This document shows, in pieces, positions 1-11,926 of a DNA stretch of 64,000 nt. The position numbers and the translations under genes were made by a program. Below the pieces are notes generated by a model that saw only the letters and a program-made list of their open reading frames with translations, was not told the DNA's origin and ran no database searches. This DNA is from Bradysia coprophila (taxonomy: Eukaryota > Arthropoda > Insecta > Diptera > Sciaridae): positions 12,680,001 through 12,744,000 of the forward strand of contig NW_023503493.1 in NCBI RefSeq assembly GCF_014529535.1, read 5' to 3'. Each line of letters begins with the position of its first letter. Within the stretch, counting starts at the first letter, position 1.

Positions 1-1501
1 TGAATTGAAAATAAATTTATGAGAAATCTAAAACAAAAATACTTAAAGCAGAAAATTGTAAAAGAAATTTATTATAAATTAAAAGAAAGGAAGAAAGAAA
101 GATTGTGTAAAAATATATTTAAAAATTCAAAGAATTCTATATATTGAACACATGTTTTTGACATGCAACAAAATATAATTATGAATATTAATTGAGATAA
201 TCGCTGTTTTATTAAATTTTCACAAATTGAACTTTTCCTCGCTGACAATTGCCGATGGTAAGATATCTCATCTAAATGCAGATATTCGATAGAGGGTGGA
301 CAATTTCAATCAACATCGCTAACGTTTGTGATCTTTTTTGTGACTATCATCCATCTTACTCAGAATCATGGTTCATCACCGAGTTACTAAAAGCTGACAG
401 TTCGCAGTACCTTGATCTGTATTTCTATTAGTTCAAGAAAAAACGATTGAACACGAGACCCACGAAAAATTACAACAGAAAGTGTATAGCTCATTTGTAG
501 ACGGTGTCCAATAATCAATCAAAATACAATTTTATGAAGAGCTTAAAACAGGCTTCAATCCCCCATGAAGTTTTGACCAATTTGACGCAGAACGTTATTC
601 TAAACAAAAATTTGTTCAACTGTAAGCCTCTAAAATGCACAGATTTTTTTTTATAAAATTAATTTTGTTTACAAATTACGACCCTAAATCGACCCAATTT
701 TGTCAGCTGCTTAAAATGTGCCGGAGGCCGTTTCCAGTCTCGATGAAAATAAGTATGTGTAAGGTGTTCTGCAGCAAGAACTACACGGGTATCGACAATT
801 CTGATCAAGAGAACTTCTAAAAACAGTGCCAAATCAAGAATGTAGGGCCGCCATTCTGTAATTTTCTTACAGGCGGCTGTACGTACGAACTTATAATAAG
901 ATCAGTGCATTTTAGAGACATACCGTTGAACCATTTTTTGTTTAGAATAATGTTTTACGTCGATTAAAAATAACTTATAAAAACTTCAATACCCCATTGA
1001 ATTCGATTAGATCGTTCCCCACGTACCAATTTTCAGATGAAGAATTTTCCATGTAGAATACTCATGAAGCCATTTCACGGTTCAAAATGAACGGTTTTGA
1101 AAGGGAACACCCCTTACTAACTTTGGTTTGGTGGCCAAGGTGCAATCTCTCCACGTCCCGATTAAAACTCTCACAGCTAAAAAGACTCGCTCTCGTTGGG
1201 ATTACAGGTGCAATGAGATCAGCTCCCACTAGAAACTCATGAGGTCCTTGAAAGCTTTCTGTAACGGAATAAAGAGATTTCTATGAATATAAGGAAGTAA
1301 GAGTTGAACATTTTTCGGCCTACAATTATCGCTCCAAAGCGAACGTACAATGAGACATTTTTGACACTTTGTCATATTCGTCATGTCCGCATTATTTATT
1401 GGCTCGGTGTCAATTTAATGCTAATGCTAACACCTTATAACACCTTATTTCCTAGGCATTTTTCAACACAGTCGTGTCCAATAGTAATAGTATATTACTC
1501 C

Positions 1502-1563
1502 CGAGGTTCCAAGTTGTGTATTTGATAAGTGGGGTGTTGATAAATACACAACTTGGAACCTCG
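1502..1563. repeat. short inverted repeat (hairpin)
   Basis: Arms of about 22 nt, beginning CGAGGTTCCAAGTTG and ending with its reverse complement, are separated by about 18 nt. Probably a minimal MITE. No target duplication was recognised. Confidence 0.8.
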
Positions 1564-1729
1564 TAAGTACAATGCTTTACGTGATAAGGCAATGTAAATT
1601 ACAAGCAGAAATTATCAACAATACCGCCAATTATACTTTGTTAACATAATAAAATCGATGAAATTCTTATGAAAAAAGATAATAATTCTGACTGTACTAC
1701 AAAATGATAAGCTTTCAAAATTATAAACC

Positions 1730-1857
1730 TACAGTGAACGACATCTCAAATGTCTCACTGTCATTTTTTTCAGAGAATGTCATTGTGAATTTGCAATGAC
1801 ACAATAAAATTCTCAGAAAAATTTGACAGTGAGACATTTGAGATGTCGTTCACTGTA
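1730..1857. mobile_element. TA-flanked palindromic MITE (mariner-like)
   Basis: The 128-bp element runs from TACAGTGAACGACATCTC to its exact reverse complement. About 33 nt at each end are perfectly inverted, and a second inner pair (AGAGAATGTCATTG against CAATGACACAATAAAATTCT) sits inside. TA at each end followed by CAGTG is typical of Tc1/mariner-derived nonautonomous elements. It has no coding capacity. Confidence 0.85.
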
Positions 1858-2982
1858 TTACAAAATCATAAACTTGTCATGTTCGGATTTATTGAGGATG
1901 TAACGGAGATGCTAATAAACCTTCCAATAAAAAAAATAAATCTACATTAAAAAATTGACATTTGTCGACGATATTTCAATAAAGAAATTATTTTCTTCCA
2001 ATGAAAATTTGATTTTCTTCAAATGAAAAACTGAATTTTTTACGATAAAAAAACTGACATCGAATTTAAATGCAATTACAGCTCAATTTAGAAAAACTGA
2101 CTTTCTTGAAATCCAGTTTCCATAAAGAATTTAATTTATTGCATTGAAAAATGTCAAATCAAAAATTCTAACTTATGTCGGAGCGGCTCGCTGCTTCTTG
2201 TTTTAGCTTTTTTGTACACAACTACATTGTACAAAAGCCTTCACGGGCTATTCCTATTGCAAATTTTTCATTTAAAATTAAAATTTTCTTTCGTACGGTC
2301 CATTTAAAAAAAAACTACAAATATTTCGTGCGGAACGTGTGGATTGTATTTATTCGCATATGTGTCGGAATTTATTGTAGATCGCATTGTAGATCTACTA
2401 TTTTTGTGTTTATCATTTATTAATTTTTCCATTGAAAGTTTATAATTTTGATTGCCCGGAATGTTTATTATTTTTGTTGAAACTTTATTTTTCTGTTGAA
2501 AATTTATTATTTTTATTGGAAATCATGCTATTCGAATTTTTATTTATTTGTTGGACTTGGACATAACAAATACATCGCATGCATCATTCATGACACCAGC
2601 TAAAATATTCCCAAAACAATTTCCCATAAAAAGAAATCTCAATGATTAAGGAAATCGTTCACTAGTAAAGAAGATAATCTTACTTTTTTTACAAGCATCG
2701 GCAGTATCGGTGCCTTTGCTGAATGATAATAAAAAAGTGGTAACAATAGACGCTGATAACGTCGCATAATTAGAAAAATTATAAGCAACTGCGGTTGATT
2801 TTCATGTCAGTCCACATCCGAACACAATACAAAGCAGACTTTCGCAAATTATGAATTTTTTTATAGTGAAACAGTGAAAAACTGTAAAATATGTCTCTCA
2901 CTGTGATAACTGTTATGCTGTACGACTAAACGAAAAATTTATAAATTGAACATTGGATTGATTACATTTTTTTTACCTGCAG

Positions 2983-3415
2983 CTACTTAAATTTTCTCGG
3001 ATCACGTTTTGATAATAATCATGAACTCACAATTGGTGGACTAAATGAAAAGGAAATGTACGAATTGAAAACGATTTCGCCTCTCTCCCCGGTGGATAGT
3101 CAAGTGGAACGGTATGGAGCGTGGTCCGTCAATTTTCGATTAAGTAATTGTAAGTTTTTACTCCAATTTGCAGACTTGAAATTAGAGTTTTCTTAATTTG
3201 TTACTGCACGATTGTGTTGAATAGTTACTGACGGATCTACTAGGATGTCATTGCCTCCTGTACATAGGGTCGCCCCATTTCTCTCTCGAATAAAGAGTTG
3301 GGGCTACAAAATTACGTTTTACGATAGCTATGCTACTGATATTCAAACTGAACCGCGCGAATCATTCATTTTTCCAATTTTTTCCTACACATGGATGCTG
3401 GAAAAGTATAATTGA
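2983..3415 (+). CDS. 3' terminal two exons of an unidentified protein gene
   Basis: Exon a (2983-3149) follows a pyrimidine-rich acceptor ending in CTGCAG and ends at a GTAAGT donor. Exon b (3225-3415) follows TTGAATAG and ends with TGA. The 75-bp intron has ordinary fly length, and the phases agree: one base carried from exon a, two from exon b. Together they give about 118 residues that stay open, are hydrophilic with aromatic clusters (for example YGAWSVNFRLSN and YTWMLEKYN) and look more protein-like than nearby random frames. I do not recognise the family. Upstream exons were not found, so this could be the end of a gene starting left of the window or a relic. No transmembrane segment is obvious. 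Confidence 0.4.
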
Positions 3416-3450
3416 AATCGTATAAGAGAATAGTACATTACTATGCAAGG

Positions 3451-3550
3451 GAAGTAAAGTGATATCTCGTATCCAGATGAGAAAAAGTATCCGAGGGCGG
3501 CAGCCCGAGGTACTTTTACTCATCGTGATACGAGATATCACTTTATTTTC
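3451..3550. mobile_element. foldback MITE, 100 bp
   Basis: Nearly perfect arms of about 46 nt (GAAGTAAAGTGATATCTCGT and its reverse complement) meet at a small GC-rich loop, GGCGGCAGCC. A comparable GGGCGGCA centre occurs in the larger foldback near 60.0 kb, suggesting related architecture. Confidence 0.8.
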
Positions 3551-3567
3551 CGTGTGTAGTACGACGT

Positions 3568-3640
3568 TTTACTATGCGAGTGATGTAAAGGTTATTGCCT
3601 ATACATGTAATAGCCTTATTACATGCACCAGCATAGTAAA
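3568..3640. repeat. inverted repeat with TTTACTATGC ends
   Basis: A 73-bp segment begins TTTACTATGC and ends GCATAGTAAA, with partial pairing inward (GATGTAA against TTACATG). It lies 17 bp from the preceding hairpin, so the two may be parts of one compound element. Confidence 0.6.
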
Positions 3641-4029
3641 TTTATTTTATCGGTGAATTTTCAGAGACAACGACATAGTTGAGCCTACTACTCATGAGAC
3701 AACATTTCCGAGTACTACCGCTTCTATTCCTACGGGACAATTGCCATGACATAAAAAGTGTCGATGGTAAAGCGTTACTTTTATAAGAGTTTTGTCTTGT
3801 TCGAAGCAAGTGTGCCGTATGGAGTAGTACCATTAGTGTAACATTTTATGAAATATACTTTACAAGACCAATTTTGTTTCCTTCCCAAAATCTCAACTTC
3901 CAAACATTTTTTTTATAAAAGTAGCGTTTTTTCAGAACCAATTTTGTTTCAGAAAATACTACAAGGTTCAGGAATTACAATAAATGCTTCAAAATATTAA
4001 AGTTATGTTTGCTCAGCGTACTGCAAAGA
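3641..4029. other. interval without recognised gene
   Basis: No conserved coding frame or repeat was recognised between the inverted repeat and the retrotransposon tail. Confidence 0.5.
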
Positions 4030-4925
4030 AACAGAGTTTAAGGTGCTGCCACTATCCAGAACTCAATATAAAAAAGTCGTACCCTTAGCTAAGCTTATAA
4101 CAGTCTTTCAATCAGAGACAACTGGAATTCTTCAATGCATTGAAGAAATGTTAAGCGTACTAGATCAAATACCAGAAGACCACAAAATATACATTTGCAC
4201 CGACAGCCAATCGGCTATCAAAGCTCTAGTAGGTTATATATTCACCTCCTCTCTAGTCTTAGAGTGCAGAGACATGCTTCAATCACTATCAATGAAGCGA
4301 TTAGTCACTTTGATGTGGGTACCAAGACACAGCAATATCACAGGCAACGAACAATCTGATGAACTAGCAAGGCTGGCTTCGGCCTCCCCGTTCGTAGGGC
4401 CAGAGCCGAGCGTACCAGTGTCTACATCTACCCTCTTTGGCACTATAACTCGGTGGAAAAGCCAAGGCTTTCCTAACTCATTGGAAATCTCTCAACTACG
4501 CTAGTCATGCCAGAAATTGTATCCAAATAAACGAAAACCGTACAAGAGAGCTCATTTCGCTATCTAAACGCGACATCAAGAGAATTACCGACATCCTAAC
4601 CGGACATTGTTCCTTAAATAAACACTTACACACAATGGGCCTCTCGAACGGCCTGTTCTGTGACCAATGTGGTGAAACTGAAACCGCGGAACACTTACTC
4701 TGCCAGTGTCCTGCTTACATAATGAAGCGAGCCAGATTTTTTGGTTCATACACTGTTAAAGCCAGCTCTATAAAAAACTACTCACCCAAAACAATACTGA
4801 ATTATCTTAACCAAATTAAAAGGATAACCCTCTAAATCCTGTGGGTATGGGTAAGCACAACAAGCCCATCGGCGGCTTAGGTGCAAGGAATGAAATTAGT
4901 GTTATCCTACCCACTTTATCCTATC
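4030..4925 (+). mobile_element. 5'-truncated non-LTR retrotransposon tail (RNase H + CCHC)
   Basis: The translated remnant carries an RNase H domain: TVFQSE (glutamate), ICTDSQSAIKAL (catalytic aspartate) and VPRHSNITGNEQSDELA (histidine/aspartate motif). After a frame change near 4460 and a bypassed stop at 4502-4504, the reading resumes as the C-terminal zinc-knuckle region, FCDQCGETETAEHLLCQC, ending in a stop at 4833-4835. The order RNase H then C-terminal CCHC is that of LOA/R1/jockey-type LINEs. The reverse transcriptase and endonuclease are missing and the first RNase H aspartate is not seen, so the copy is 5' truncated and dead. The sequence to about 4925 is probably its 3' UTR. Confidence 0.85.
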
Positions 4926-4970
4926 CTAACAAATTTGAGGATTTCCAGTGTTTGAAAGTAGCACAGAACT

Positions 4971-5123
4971 CAGGCCCGTAGCTAGAAACCATTTCTCAGA
5001 CATCCCAGAGGGAACTCAACGATGTTACTAAACTTTTAGTATGGGGAAAATAAAAAAAAACGGTTTTTTGGAAATTCCAGAGAGGGCTTAGCCCCCACTA
5101 GCCCCTCGGTAGCTACGGGCCTG
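4971..5123. mobile_element. hAT-type MITE with 8-bp target duplication
   Basis: The 153-bp element begins CAGGCCCGTAGCTA and ends TAGCTACGGGCCTG. It is flanked by identical octamers, ACAGAACT, at 4963-4970 and 5124-5131. An 8-bp duplication and CAG/CTG termini are the hallmark of hAT transposition. There is no coding capacity. It lies just beyond the retrotransposon 3' end. Confidence 0.93.
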
Positions 5124-5131
5124 ACAGAACT

Positions 5132-5504
5132 CGTAAGTGCTTTTTTTCATTCTGTTGTTACATCGAGACAAAACAATTACAATTCATATATCCATTATAA
5201 TACCATCAACTCCAACGAACTGTGTCATTAGACTATTACTATTTATTTAAAGGCTGGTACACATTTACGCAAGACAATGAGATATGCCTGAAAAATCAGG
5301 GCTTACATAAGATTTGCATCATGCATGGAATAATGTTTTTATTACAGATGGCTCATTCATTTTCCAATCCTATGGAAAAGAGGCTGGTGTTCAAGCTTTT
5401 GTCGTATAGACACTTTTCACGAGCTGTGAACTCACCTTTAAAATTTGTATCAAATTTTTGCGAGTTCACAGTGAAATTCAGTTTCAACAAAATTGTATCG
5501 GGCA
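5132..5504. other. upstream region of the lipase gene
   Basis: No coding exon seen. It contains a small inverted repeat near 5423-5468 (CTGTGAACTC against GAGTTCACAG) and presumably the promoter and 5' UTR of the lipase gene. No convincing TATA element could be singled out. Confidence 0.4.
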
Positions 5505-7284
5505 ATGGAGCTCTATCATTTCGTTACATTTCTCATTTCATTTTGTTCAGTTAGAACGGATGATGTTGTTGTAAGTTGATGTCCACTCATAGCGTAAATA
5601 ACAAAAGATAATTTCATTGCAAATTATACATAATTCGTTGCTACTGAATATTATCTAGATTCAATCGAATATTTTGTTAAATGCATTTAAAAGTACAAAT
5701 AGGCGACAAAGAAGCACATTTACGATCACACACGACCAGTTAATTAAGAGCAACCACTGTGAAATAGACTTCTGCTTTCTATAGATTCGAATAATTAAAA
5801 GCGAAGGCTATCATGCAGAGCTTCATAGTGTCATTACAGATGATGCTTACATACTAAGCGTGCATAGAATACGGCCACCACATCCCACTGCTAAGATCGT
5901 TTTAATTATGCATGGCCTACAAGTTAATAGTTTTTCATTCGTTTTACCAGGAAATCAACGTTCTCTAGGTGAGATCTATTGAAAATTTCCAGCTATTTCC
6001 AGCTAGAATAACAGAGCGACCTCTGCGCCACTTTACATAACTTTCACTGCTACGACCTGACTTATTTTATACTCTGTTCGCAAGCATTTGAACTAGCTAA
6101 CAATGGATACGACGTCTGGATTGGCAATGCCAGAGGAACCGAATTTTCTAAAAAGCATCAAAGTCTTCATCCGAATTCCGCAAAATTTTGGGACTTCAGT
6201 TTCCATGAAATTGCCGCGTATTTTAGCTGCTACAAATCGAAGTGCCTTACATTACGTGGGAAATTCTCAAGGTGCCACAGTCATCGTGGCACTGTTGTCC
6301 TTGAAGCCTGAATACAACAGTAAGATGATGACGCTACATTTGATGACTCCCGTGATTTTCATCAGAAATATGTTGCCATTGTGGTTTAACATTTTCGGGC
6401 CAATTATGGATGTTGCGGTGAGAACCCACAACGAAAGTGTAGTTCATTCGGTTAGTTTTGTTGACAATTTAATTCAAAAGGAAACGATGGATTCAATGGG
6501 CATTTCCAATGAGATTTTCACAATCGACAATGATACGCGAAAAACGTTGTCAACAATGTGCAACATAAAAGCCCGACTCACGTACAACATTTGCAAAAAC
6601 TATTACAATATCTTGGCTGGTCACAGCGAACAATGGAACGATGTACGTATAAAAGGAATTAACAATGTTGCACGAAGCTCGCTCTGAAAGGGGCGAGTAA
6701 ATGTCCGAACTTTTAACTTCCAGTGCACTTTTTTGATTTGTTTCAACTTCAATTCGGCTTAGCTTCCTAATTTCCATACAGAAGTTGTTTATCAACACAA
6801 CGGAGCTTTTCCAACACATTCCAAACTCAATTAGTCTGAGGCAAATTTTGCATTATATCCAACTGTTCAGATATGGTAAGGTTAAGGGTTGTATTAACAT
6901 TCGTACTACAGGTCAGCCAAATTACACCCTAGGTCGATTTTCGCAATACTATTACCAGCGTGAGAAGAATCTTCTGTTGTACAACCGAACTGAGCCACCC
7001 GAATACAATTTGAGAAACATTCGAGCAAAGATCCACATTCTTTATGGAACCACTGACAATATCGCCCATTTCAAAGTAAATTCAAGATGGAAGTGAATTC
7101 TATTGAATCTATTTTCTCATTCATTTAGGATGTCGAAGCGGCAATTGAAATATTTCGACCGATGATAATTGGAATCGATAAAATGGTTGGATGGAATCAT
7201 GCAGATTTCCTCATTGCAAAGGACTTGGCAGTGGTTAACGAAAAAATAATGAAGCTGATGAAGCAGCATTCGCAATTTGATTAG
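5505..7284 (+). pseudogene. acid-lipase family gene with a deletion/frameshift before the catalytic serine
   Basis: Six exons with consistent phases: 5505-5570, 5785-5968, 6085-6642, 6782-6875, 6912-7075, 7129-7284. Exon 1 encodes a hydrophobic secretion signal (MELYHFVTFLISFCSV). Exon 2 has the oxyanion MHGL motif, and exon 3 starts with the family block NGYDVWIGNARG followed by FWDFSFHEI. The frame then breaks near 6222-6245. About 26 nt seem missing compared with family spacing, and the nucleophile elbow (GNSQG, usually GHSQG) is in another frame. Exon 5 supplies the aspartate region YGTTDNIA and exon 6 the histidine NHADFL. All three catalytic residues remain, so the loss looks recent. 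The family (insect lysosomal acid / lipase-3-like) hydrolyses cholesteryl esters or triglycerides in lysosome, gut lumen or secretions. It could be a pseudogene, a null allele or a sequencing/assembly error. Confidence 0.8.
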
Positions 7285-8551
7285 ATCATTTTGTGCTGGA
7301 CATTTTTACTGGATCGGTTAAATATTATGAAATCTAGAAGTTTATTGTAGAAGTACGTACTTCATTGCACTAAACCAAGCACTAAAACAGATTTTTAACA
7401 GAAAAATCGGTCCTTTTTCTCATTTGTAAAATTGCGACGCGGTAGCATCCATCCTTACAAACTTAATTTATATAACAAAGATTACGCAGGCTCCGCTTGA
7501 AAAGTCTGTTTTCGTGCTATGCACACAAAATTTTTGTCAAATTTTCGTCAAAATATAGATTTTCTTGTAAAATAACCAAGAAGATTAGAGTTCGGTGAAG
7601 TGCCCTAAGAATTTGCGTACATAAGTTGAGCCTACATTTAGGCGAGATATCAGTTAACGCGCCTAACTTTCTTTTGAGAGACAACCAAATTGTAAGAATC
7701 TATTACCTCCTTTGATCTGAGCTTTTTTCAGTTACTTCATTACAGTGTAGACGAGTTTTTTTTACAAGACCCGAACCCATCGCTGATTGTTATTGTTGTT
7801 GTTAAGAGCAATGAACTTTTTGCCTACATTTAAGTAGAAAATATTCGTTTTTTGATGATTTGTCTGAGACAAAATCTTTTTTTTAAGTTAAACCATTGAA
7901 GTACTCAAAAATGTGTTACTTTTGAAGAAAACATTGGCACTCTTTAGGCACTTGAATGGCCCATATTTCAGTAGCGTTCTAACTCTGGCTCTACACTGCA
8001 TTTAATCTCATCGCATTATTCGTAAGTGTAACTTTTTATTCGAGAAAAAGAATTATGTTCCCCCGAAAAATCGACGTATAAATCTCATTTCGTTCACACA
8101 TTCCGTCTAACAGTTCACCGTAACATTAAATATCAGCCACATACGTTTATACGTTGCGGTTTCAATAATCAGTAATTAGAAAATGCATCCAATTGACTTG
8201 TTTATGACTTCAAGCATATTACGGCATTATACATGCACCGTACACACTTACCAAATGCAAATGATACGTCCAGAACACTTGACCGAATCGGTCGAAGAGC
8301 TTGTATAGAGTATAGTATATAAAACGGATGACAAGAAAATTTATAATCCAAATCTAAATTGAACTTATTTTATTACGTAAATTATGTTGCGCATATAAAG
8401 AGCTAGCACTGGATATTTATAAAGATTGTAAGTTCTTGATGGTATACGATAAACGTGAGGTATAATTTACTGAATGTTACAGACCAGAATTTGGATAAAA
8501 TGTTAAGAGGCATTGATGTTTTGCTGAAAGCATATGTTTGAGCGTTTTCCA
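7285..8551. other. gene-free stretch
   Basis: Nothing coding was recognised. It contains a 23-nt sequence (7634-7656, AGCCTACATTTAGGCGAGAT and three more bases) that recurs exactly near 30831-30853 and contains its own GCCTA/TAGGC hairpin. Confidence 0.5.
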
Positions 8552-8740
8552 CCAGAATCTTTTTTCAAAAATATAGGACAGCAATAACGACTACGAATGG
8601 TTTAGCTTTATGAAAATTTCGTTAAACTGTTAAATTTTCTCAGAGCTGGTCAAACGACTACAACCAAAACGAATTTTTATTGAAAGCTAACACATTCGTG
8701 GTTGTTATTGCCGTCGTACATTTTTCAAAAAAGATTCTGA
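8552..8740. mobile_element. MITE with ~50-nt imperfect terminal inverted repeats
   Basis: The left arm, CAGAATCTTTTTTCAAAAAT and onward through a CAATAACGACTACGAATG block, is mirrored at the right by CATTCGTGGTTGTTATTG through AAAAAAGATTCTG. Non-coding. The right inner block resembles parts of the larger foldback at 53319-53717 (GAAAGCTAACACATT). Confidence 0.75.
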
Positions 8741-8924
8741 TGAGAAGATATCCATCAAAAATATAATACGAGACACGCAAATGTTGCTTACAATTTTAGC
8801 TGAGAAAACTCTGTCGCATCTACTTGTATTGGCGTAACTATTTCCTTCTATAGGAGAATGGTGTTTAGAAACAAAGAAGAAATGTAATAGAGTTTTCCCA
8901 TATTTTTGTACATTCTGTCATAAA

Positions 8925-9088
8925 ATTCACGCCGTAAGTGTGCCTAAAATTTGAATTTTAAGTGAACGATTCGTTGAAAAAGTGAACCGAAAAGTACTTT
9001 TCAACGCTTCCTTGTATGAAAATGACGCTACGTTAGAGAGACCTCCGCACTTTCCATTTTTAATTTCAACCGCACTTACGGCGTGAAT
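8925..9088. mobile_element. MITE with ATTCACGCCGTAAGTG termini
   Basis: Perfect 16-17 nt terminal inverted repeats (ATTCACGCCGTAAGTG at left, CACTTACGGCGTGAAT at right) enclose about 130 bp of non-coding sequence. The target duplication is not certain. Confidence 0.8.
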
Positions 9089-9121
9089 TACTGCTGTCAC
9101 TGCTCTTATTTTCCCAACTTT

Positions 9122-9180
9122 GTGAACCAACTTCATATGGTAACATTTGTTCTGTAATGACAAATGTGAAGTTGGTTCAC
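9122..9180. repeat. hairpin with GTGAACCAACTTCA arms
   Basis: Inverted arms GTGAACCAACTTCA and TGAAGTTGGTTCAC flank a 31-nt spacer. It is adjacent to the preceding MITE, so this is a small cluster of inverted-repeat DNA. Confidence 0.75.
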
Positions 9181-11920
9181 ATGAAAAAAAGCCACAGAGA
9201 ATGAAGTACTATGGAAAAAATGTGGCACCTCTACAGGCCAAAACCCACTTGTCCCATTGGCGTACTATTTCCTTCTATTGGTCACCAATAGCAAATAGCA
9301 CCCGTCCCAGTATTTGCTTGTCGTTTCCCCTTGAACTAGTGTGATATTTACCTTTTATAAGCGGCAAGCAGATCTCCATACATTATGACTAAGTTTGGTA
9401 CTTCGTTTGTTTCAAATACCGCTTAATGTTTGATAGAAAATCTTCTACCTTTTTAAGTGGAACTATACATTTCGCTATAAAAGACTTAGCTTAGCTAATG
9501 TTTCTGGCGCCGTTGCCGATAACAGATGATCATCATAAGATATATTTTTAGGATATTTTTGCGGACAGTGCAGGGAAACACGGTGAGCTTGAAAAAAGTC
9601 TAAACAAAAAAGTCGTTGCATACGAAATTTTTTTGTGGATAATTATTTAGGACCATGCGACGAGTTAATATCAATAATTTAAAAAAAAAGTTAACGGTAG
9701 AAAGTCAATTTGAAAATATTGTCAACCCTACTGAAACTTTTTGACTTGTGAAAGTCAATGTATTTTGATGCCACATTCACCACTTGATAGCCTCACGTCT
9801 TACCTTTACAACGACACCTCATTTGCTATGACCCGAACTGCATAGACCATGCTATTAGAGCTAACCCACCAATAACTGGTCCTACTCAAAATGTCATTTA
9901 ATTGATCAAGAAAGTAACTTTTCTTTGGATTGGCGTTTATTTTTGTACAATACGTTAAATATGTTTGATTATATCCATTACTGTTGCTTGCCAGTTTACG
10001 ATTGAGCAATTTTTAGTGGAAGTTCTCAAATACCTAAAACATTTTGTCGAATATTGTGACGCAAATGTGTTTTTAAACCGTTAGTGTGGGCACGTACCCC
10101 ACAAAAAATATGAAATGTCAACACTGAAGTCAACCCATATATCGATTGTTGTCATTTCATTTCTAGTCAAAGTGTTTTAGACGAAAAAGTGTGTCAATTT
10201 CGATTTTTTGTAATTAGAGTTATTCTAGATGTTCAAAAAGTAAAATCAACCAAGAATTATGTCACATCTCAGCCACTTGTTGTGGTCGAATACTAGGAAA
10301 AATTGACAAAAAGATTTCAACATTATGTAACATAATGGTAACTTCCCGTTAAACATCGAGACATATGCTTTGTCATAGATACTGTTCACGATTGTAACTC
10401 AGAACGGACTTTGCAAAATTCGCACAAGCATTAATAAGTCGGTTTCGATTGTCGAAAGTCCTTTTGGCAGAAAAGTTTGATCTCTGTGGCGTCAAATCCG
10501 CGGCTCACATGTCTGATGTGTTGTCTTTTATTGGTGAAACTTCATTATTAAAACGATAGATTACTTTTAAATTGTGTACACAAAGGGAAACAAAATATTC
10601 CAAAAGTTAAAACCAAGAAAAAACAAACCAAAAATTCAATTTCCAACTTTTCCAAATCCGATCATCTAATTATACATGAAAAATGTGCCGTATCCCTCGT
10701 TCGAAATTACCCGACAGAAAATTTATTTTAATTTAAACATTTAAAATTCATTCCGAAAATCATATGCCGTATAATGTCACCGAGAATCTGGCCGAGGCAA
10801 AAAAGGGGTGCCGTTTTTTCATATAATATTCATTTCGGAAAGTTTATATTCGAAAGTATTTAAGCTGGAAGTCAAACGTCAACGAAGGGCAAAAGTAAAG
10901 CCCATTTACACCCATCACCCTTGTATAAAGGATGTTATGAAGAACATGTTCAAAGGTTATATTTTATCATTCACTTGTACCATTCGGAAGCAACAACGCG
11001 CATATAAATAAAATCGAACCCTCCTCGTCTTATGATTTTTCACAGCTTTTCCATAATAAACGCGCAGATATATACACACAGCACCCTCTTCCACACACAT
11101 TCTGTAAGACAGAATCACAGAACCAAAAAGTATAAAAAGTGAAAACGATTGAAAGACTCCCGTTCAACCAAAGTTTAATTAAATGTAAATGATTACTGTT
11201 TTGTGTTTGCATTGAGATTTGTGGGTGTTTTTGTTCGAAATGATATATTATTGTTAGGGGGGTGCAAAAATATCATTATGCTGTGTACGTATCACCGATA
11301 ATCGTGCACTTTATATGAATATGATTAATAATCGACGAGAAATGTGCATAATGCTGGAGTAACAATTTCCCTTTCATTGATTTCTTTATTGCGATTTATG
11401 TGTGTAAATGAGTGTACGACGACGACGTGCGGATGATATAAACTTAAAGGAAATTATGTTTAGGCTGGGGACACACACATAATATTGTTTGGCGTAGAAC
11501 GGTATGTTGTGGAACGAACATGCATTATTCGGAGACAATTGTTCGTCTGTTGTGACCAGATAATTAAGATGCGGTTGGGGTTGTGGTTGTGGTTATGAAA
11601 ATATGTTTTTTTGTTTGTTTGGAGAAGTAGAAAGAAGGTTGTTCACACATCAATGCTAAATCAGATACCAAACATTAGATCACCGGTGTTCCACAATATA
11701 TTGTAACAGTGCCCAGAAGACTGTAGGTAGGTCGTCGTAAAACAATCATATGGACACGTTAGTTAGCCAGCGTGACGCTGGTCATATACTACAAAATTTC
11801 CGAAAAATTTCTGAGGAATCAAGGTCACCTAGTGCCAGTGACCAATTGGATATTGTGACGAAATTTTTGAGTTCATTTTGGACACACGGACCCTTTAACA
11901 CTTTATGGTTTTTCGACTGA
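9181..11920. other. gene-free stretch
   Basis: No exon or RNA gene could be supported on either strand. It includes one copy of a dispersed GATAACAGATGA motif (9517-9528) and AT-rich low-complexity sequence. Confidence 0.5.
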
Positions 11921-11926
11921 TTTATT
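11921..11926 (-). promoter_or_regulatory. poly(A) signal of the cysteine-rich peptide gene
   Basis: A minus-strand AATAAA lies directly after the TAA stop at 11927-11929. It may be the polyadenylation signal, although the position so close to the stop would give a very short 3' UTR. Confidence 0.45.

Larger units (their letters stand above)
1..2982. other. gene-poor left flank
   Basis: No supportable coding exon was recognised here. Open frames are short and interrupted. The stretch holds a small hairpin (1502-1563) and a TA-flanked MITE (1730-1857), listed separately. Upstream exons of the gene ending at 3415 should lie here or beyond the window, but none could be assigned. Confidence 0.5.

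Noticed and set aside
635-820. 61-codon frame with several cysteines near the left edge
   Set aside because: No signal, domain or splice context supports it; adjacent frames are full of stops.
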